NCBI GenBank assembly: GCA_015680905.1
Contig: CM027381.1
Location: 63,415,501 to 63,479,500 of the forward strand
Reading direction: 5' to 3'
DNA: 64,000 nt
Source of the DNA: Coptis chinensis
Taxonomy: Eukaryota; Streptophyta; Magnoliopsida; Ranunculales; Ranunculaceae
Part shown: piece after piece, positions 59,937 through 64,000 of the stretch
Layout of the letters: every line of letters begins with the position of its first letter
Numbering within the stretch: position 1 is the stretch's first letter
Notes under the pieces: model-generated
What the model saw: only the letters and a program-made list of their open reading frames with translations
The model's database searches: none
Told to the model about the DNA's origin: nothing
Position numbers and translations under genes: made by a program

Positions 59937-60560
59937 TTGTTTTGTTTTTTGTTTTTTTAAGTGAAAATTTTATTGATAATGATAACGAGTTTTACAAATA
60001 ATTAGGACAAGCGTGGAACAAGCTGTGTCCCAAGTCCTTTATGAATTTGTTTTTTGTTTTTTGTTTGGGTTGAGGTCTGTCGCTTGTTTAAGAATTAAGA
60101 GTGAAAGAAATAAGGGAGAGCTTACGAGTTTGTTATAGGTGATTAGAATTATACAAACTGACCGGGGGCCCTTTGGCTATTTGTTTTAGTCTCATTAACC
60201 CATCAAACCTTCAAAGACATATTTGTCTCTCTTTAATGGTTTTGGACTCAAAAAAATGATAAATGATAATTTTGTAAGGGCAAAAAGAGAAGTAAAAAAA
60301 ATGTTGGTTTATTGAAATATTTTTTATTAGTTTTTTTTTCATGCTATTTTTTTTTATTATATTCTCACTATAGTTGTGAAAATTTTGGGGGTGTGATAGT
60401 GGAAGTTTACTAAAAAAAATTGGGGGGGGGGTCTTGAGTCTTTATAGTTTGAAGATTTTTGTAGGCAATTAGTTATGTAGTAGTGGAGCTTTTCTAATCT
60501 TAAGGGGTGCAACTGCCCCCACACGCACCCCCCTATATCTATATATGCATTTGTTAATAG

Positions 60561-61215
60561 CTTTTTGCAAGAATATAGAAGGTGTGCCTGATGTGGAGGT
60601 TATATGTGACGCTATAAGATATGCGAAAGAAAACAAACGGTGGAGGTTATACCTCAGCTACCATTTAGACTGACATTAGTGAAAAGGAGACCACATAAAC
60701 TGATATAGAGAATGTGTTGAACTGGATATTTGCGGGTCCAACTTGTGATGGGGAAGAATTAACTGCTACCATTTGGACTGACCATGGTGAAAAGAAAACT
60801 GTAGAAACTGATAAAGAGAATGTATTGAAGTGGATATTTGAGGGTCCAATTTGTGAGGAAAAATTAAAAGCATGCACACTTTCTATGCAAGAGAGGAAGG
60901 ATCTGGGAGTAAAACTTCATGAGATTTTGCAGAAGAATGTACACATCCTGCGAGACTTGTTGGACATACATGACGGTGATGATTTAGCAATAGTAGGCTC
61001 CTTCCTCGCAGCTGACAAAAGGCAGATTGAGGTTTTTCTTAACATAACTGTATATTATCACACTGTTTTGAGACCAGCTAAAACACAATTATCTTGTACT
61101 GCAGCTCATTTTGAAAGTGAAAAGGGAAATGCTAGAGCTGGCAGGAAAAATCACCTCTTTTGCTTCTGGTGGCTACCGAAGTATCCTCCTACCTCTTGTG
61201 AAGTCTTATTTACAG
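60561..61215 (+). pseudogene. DUF627/DUF629-family gene, second visible exon with internal duplication
   Basis: Begins with IEGVPDVEVICDAIRYAKEN followed by KRWRLYL, close in pattern to the ALxxAxxNKxWRFW segment that follows DUF627 in this family. Then a 36-codon tandem repeat (60661-60876): the second unit reads VLKWIFEGPICEEKLKAC, the first carries TAG and TAA in place of coding triplets. After that, MQERKDLGVKLHEILQKNVH and DLLDIHDGDDLAIVGSFLAA. A possible donor ACAG/GTATTG is at 61215/61216. The WIFEGP...EEKL wording fits the DUF629 part of the family, from memory. Stops in unit 1 suggest a pseudogene, unless the unit is skipped. Confidence 0.5.
60661..60876. repeat. 108-bp in-frame tandem duplication in an exon
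   Basis: CCATTTAGACTGAC at 60661 and CCATTTGGACTGAC at 60769 begin two units offset by 108 bases (36 codons); both contain GAGAATGT(G/A)TTGAA(C/G)TGGATATTTG. Confidence 0.8.
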
Positions 61216-61623
61216 GTATTGACCTAGCTAGTTGCTTTTGCTTGAAGCTTACCTTTCTCGTACTTTAACTTAATTTCCAATGCATACCTATCTCGAAGAC
61301 TTTTCAGAGGTGTATGCAAGCCCGGAGCTGCCCCACGATCATCTCTTGAGCTAAAAAGTGATCACTTCGAGGCTTTTCCTTGAGGTTTCTATCTCTCACA
61401 GGGTCTTGTACAGTGAAGACTAGCATTCTTTGTGATCGATACAAAGTTTCATTATACAGTAACAGGGGAAACCCGAGAACCATGAGTTCTATTTCGTCTA
61501 GTTTCTTCAGGTTCTGTAGGAAAACGGAGCTCGTTCATTAATTTGTTAATTTCTTATTCGACATTTTGGGAGAATGTTTCTACTGTTATGCTTGTGATGC
61601 ATTTAAGATTTCTACCTGTCACA
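61216..61623 (+). other. Unassigned stretch, probably intron
   Basis: About 400 bases after the possible donor. Short frames only; nothing recognised. Confidence 0.4.
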
Positions 61624-63306
61624 TTTTTTTTTTGCAGGCAAAATGTGAATATTATATAATAATAAGGTTACAATATAGGGGTTAAACACCACCCGGGCTG
61701 GATTAAGTTCCCACTTTGAATCCAACAAAATATATTCCATGAAGGTGATAAAGCCTTCATTCTAATTTCTAAACCATGTGTGTTTCCAGTAAGAGTAATT
61801 CATTTATATCTTGCGGGAATGTTTCTAGCTTTGGTTGGACGAGGAGTCGGATCGACACCTTTCCCCTTTGTCTTGCTACCTTTCTTCTTCTTAATCTGCC
61901 ATGGTTCCTCACCATCCTTTGAGTTATCCTCGTCATCAGCATGCTCCTGCACCATCCATGCAGGCTTATACTTTTTCTTTGCTATCGTCTGCCATGTTTC
62001 TTCACCATCCTCGGCATTGTCATCTTCATCTGTGAGTTCAGCCCAATTAACTGATCTTAGCAGTGAATTTGTCTCATTTAATAATTTGAGCCTGTTTCCC
62101 TCTCTAGTAGTGGAAAAAGAATTGGACTTAGCCATTCTTGTCATTGCATTTCCACATGCAGCTAGTGGAAGCAATGCAACAAAAACAATAGCTATATTTT
62201 ATGCTACCCCAACTTGTGGTATAGCATCAACATGATCAGTTCCAACTTCTTGTGTTTGTGCATCTCTGGCCTCTAGACCCACCACATTTTCTAGTAATGT
62301 ATCACCAGTGCCAGTCGAAATTGGAGTAGGAATGGGAACACCCTATGAGTCTTTGTCGCCACTAGTTCCAGCTTCTCGGTTATTATTTTGCTGATTTCTG
62401 TTACGCCTCCTTCGATGATTTGTAGCTTCAGTAGCATGCTGATTTTCTTGCCTCGGTTCCTTTTCCAGGTTTATGTCCTTCTCATTTCTTATCTTTTTCT
62501 GTAGAGATTTACAATCGCTCATCAAGTGTCCAATTGACTTGCAATGGAAGCAAAATTTTGGAAGCCTTGAGAGTTCAATTTCCTGGATAAAGTCTTGTCC
62601 ATCTGGAACTTCGACTATAATTTGGCTTGGAATTGGTTTAGAAAGATCTAAATCAACTAGTACACTTGCATAAAACCTGAAATCTCTCGCCGTAATTGTT
62701 TTATCAATTCCGATGGGGTAACCAATACATTTACCCATAGCCATGAGTATTTCATAGTCCCAAAATTGTTGTTTTAGTTTAGGTAATTTAACCCACACCA
62801 TTGCATGAGAAATGCGTTGGATTTCAGGATCAAAATCTGGCTTCCACTTTGTTAACCTGAGAATTTGATTCTCAAATTTCCAAGGTCCTCCACTCCAAAT
62901 TCTGACAAGATCTTCCTCATAGGTAAGTCTAATCATGAAGTAACCTTTTCCCCAAATGGGACTATTTTCCAAAGAACCTTTTTGAAGCCATTTCTCTGTA
63001 GCAATAGTTCTAACAGTGTCTATGTTGATTTTTTGGAAATCAAGTTGACCTACTAAACTGAATTTGCAGAATTGTAAACCTCTGTCTATTGCTTGTTTTG
63101 GAATTCTTATAGATGGCTTTCATCCCAGGAATGGGTAACGCGGCTATATCGATTTCCATGGAAGCATTTGCTTTTACTTTTTCAACAAAAGAGATTCTTT
63201 TATTGCTTGCATCTGATGATCCATTAAGCGCATTTCCACCTAACCTTTCTGCCTCCTGAAAGACTGTTACAGGTATAGTTGGGTTTTCCAGTTCATACAA
63301 ATCCAT
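61624..63306 (-). mobile_element. LINE C: ORF1-only plant L1-type element
   Basis: Poly(A) is represented by the plus-strand T run at 61624-61634; then about 165 bases of 3' UTR and ORF1 reading from 63306. No endonuclease or RT sequence lies between ORF1 and the poly(A). I found no target duplication, so the outer border is uncertain and may extend to about 63480. Confidence 0.65.
61800..63306 (-). pseudogene. LINE C ORF1 (DUF4283 plus CCHC knuckle)
   Basis: ATG at 63306 (MDLYELENPTIPVTVFQEAE), a basic segment with FVEKVKANASMEIDI, a frame break near 63045, then a clean 209-codon stretch (62972-62343): KGYFMIRLTYEEDLVRIW, SGGPWKFENQILRLTKWKPD, WVKLPKLKQQFWDYEILMAM, the knuckle CFHCKSIGHLMSDC and an Arg/Asn-rich region. 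After a TAG (62343) and a TAA (about 62200) the same frame continues to 61800 with WAELTDEDDNAEDGEETWQT and a Lys-rich end. DUF4283-type ORF1 proteins bind LINE RNA. Normally ORF2 follows; here it does not. Confidence 0.8.
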
Positions 63307-64000
63307 TATAAATCTTCACTTTTGGACACAACCTATGAGGATTGTACCAGAAGATTGAAGAATTTGTGAAGAGTAATTCTCTTTGAACTCAGATGTGAGG
63401 ATTTGACCAGAGAAAGATTAATCAGTAGTAAAGGATAGAGGGATTGAGTACTGTGGCGTATTTGACTTTACAACGAGTCGCCCAATAAAGGGACTCCATT
63501 TTCACTTTTCTTAGTTCTTGATGAAGAATTTCTTTTGAAACAACTATTTGGTTCATAAATTTGCTTCTATTTTTATTGTCGTCATATTTGGACTATACTG
63601 TTTCCAAATTTGTAGAATCATCTTCGGTATGTGCATCTGATCAAAATCAGTAACTGAGATTGTTCCTAACAGTTAAATGCTTAAGTAACTAATAAAGTTT
63701 ATGACCATTTAGTACCACGAACTTTCATTTTTTTTCCTAAATGGTACTCGAACTTTGTTTCTCGCCTATTCGTATCACGAAGTTTCAATTTAGTACATCA
63801 GTTAATTTTCCATCTAATTCCGTCCAATTTCACTAACGGCGTTAGCACTATCACGTTAGTATTATTCACACAATACTATTCACACAGCACTATTCATGTG
63901 AATAGGGTTTTCACTATTCACATGAACAGTGTTTTTTCAAAAATTCAAATTTTGAAAAAACAAAAAACACTATTCACATATTTTTAATCAATCTTTTGTT
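63307..64000. other. Non-coding repeat-like region with inverted ACTATTCACA words
   Basis: The first part may be LINE C 5' UTR. From about 63690 it holds words such as TAGTACCACGAACTTTC and GTACTCGAACTTTG seen in unclassified plant repeats, and from 63865 a cluster of (A)CTATTCACA in both orientations, including near-palindromes at 63890-63905 and 63914-63929 that could pair with each other. It is cut by the window end. Confidence 0.45.

Larger units (their letters stand above)
55151..60560 (+). other. Intron (5.4 kb) of the DUF627-family gene, filled with repeats
   Basis: Donor GTAATG after ACAA; acceptor TTGTTAATAG at 60560. The split codon phases agree (one base before, two after). Contents: a possible hAT terminal sequence (CAGGGATGGAGCCA at 55209-55222), T runs at 55297-55320, a tandemly duplicated stretch of about 245 bp starting near 55453, LINE B, and a G-rich tract near 60423. 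No other coding frame seen. Confidence 0.5.

Noticed and set aside
55209..60545. Possible hAT element: CAGGGATGGAGCCA start and a GGGGTGCAACTGCCCCC region near the other side
   Set aside because: The right terminal repeat and an 8-bp target duplication are not visible, so I mention the motif only as intron content.
61780..62235. 151-codon plus-strand frame with Ser/Phe-rich, signal-peptide-like text
   Set aside because: It is the opposite strand of LINE C ORF1, whose acidic/Lys-rich codons give Ser/Phe-rich complements.
1..64000. Search for tRNA or rRNA genes
   Set aside because: Only short tRNA-complementary primer sites (42465, 52245, 53988) were seen; no cloverleaf or rRNA-like stretch recognised.

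Overview
This is nuclear DNA from a flowering plant, probably a eudicot. It is AT-rich and contains Athila-type Ty3/gypsy and Ty1/copia retrotransposons, plant L1-type LINEs with DUF4283 ORF1 proteins, and a broken host gene of the plant-specific ubiquitin-hydrolase-related (DUF627/DUF629) family. There is no bacterial or organellar gene set. Almost the whole window is a nest of transposable elements, and most coding regions are broken copies.

Layout. (1) 1-2903: inside of a minus-strand Ty1/copia element, cut off by the window edge. (2) 2904-14864: left part of a minus-strand Athila element (3' LTR, a long 3' region with three related extra ORFs and one 39-residue membrane ORF, and part of pol). 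(3) 14865-23299: remnant of a plus-strand Ty3/gypsy-like element with an antisense extra ORF and its 3' LTR, split by a minus-strand LINE (15924-22303) flanked by a 15-bp target duplication. (4) 23300-54665: the same Ty1/copia element again, now running to its 5' LTR (54003-54665), with a whole Athila element (27704-53724) inside its gag. That Athila carries in its integrase a 7.7-kb non-autonomous element with 2.8-kb LTRs that encodes only Gag (37573-45261). (5) 54666-61215: exons of the DUF627-family gene, probably interrupted by the copia insertion. Its intron holds a 5'-truncated plus-strand LINE (55853-59921). (6) 61624-63306: a minus-strand LINE that encodes only ORF1. (7) 63307-64000: non-coding repeats.

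History read from the nesting. The copia element entered the host gene. Athila then inserted into copia gag (target duplication TCAAG), and a gypsy-like element inserted into the copia 3' LTR and was itself hit by a LINE. A hAT-type MITE entered an Athila extra ORF. A segment of about 25.1 kb was then duplicated in tandem: 1-14864 matches 24777-47689, and the breakpoint is at 14864/14865. The Gag-only element sits only in the right copy; the left copy has the empty target site. Differences between the two copies are patchy and concentrate at CAG/CTG/CCG sites, which suggests sequencing or polishing error at methylated CHG sites rather than real divergence. Frameshifts in 1-47700 should therefore be read with caution.

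The most interesting items are the Gag-only (TR-GAG-like) element with an array of W-box motifs in its LTR, the three paralogous extra-ORF cassettes with a tiny membrane ORF behind its own TATA box in Athila, and the ORF1-only LINE.
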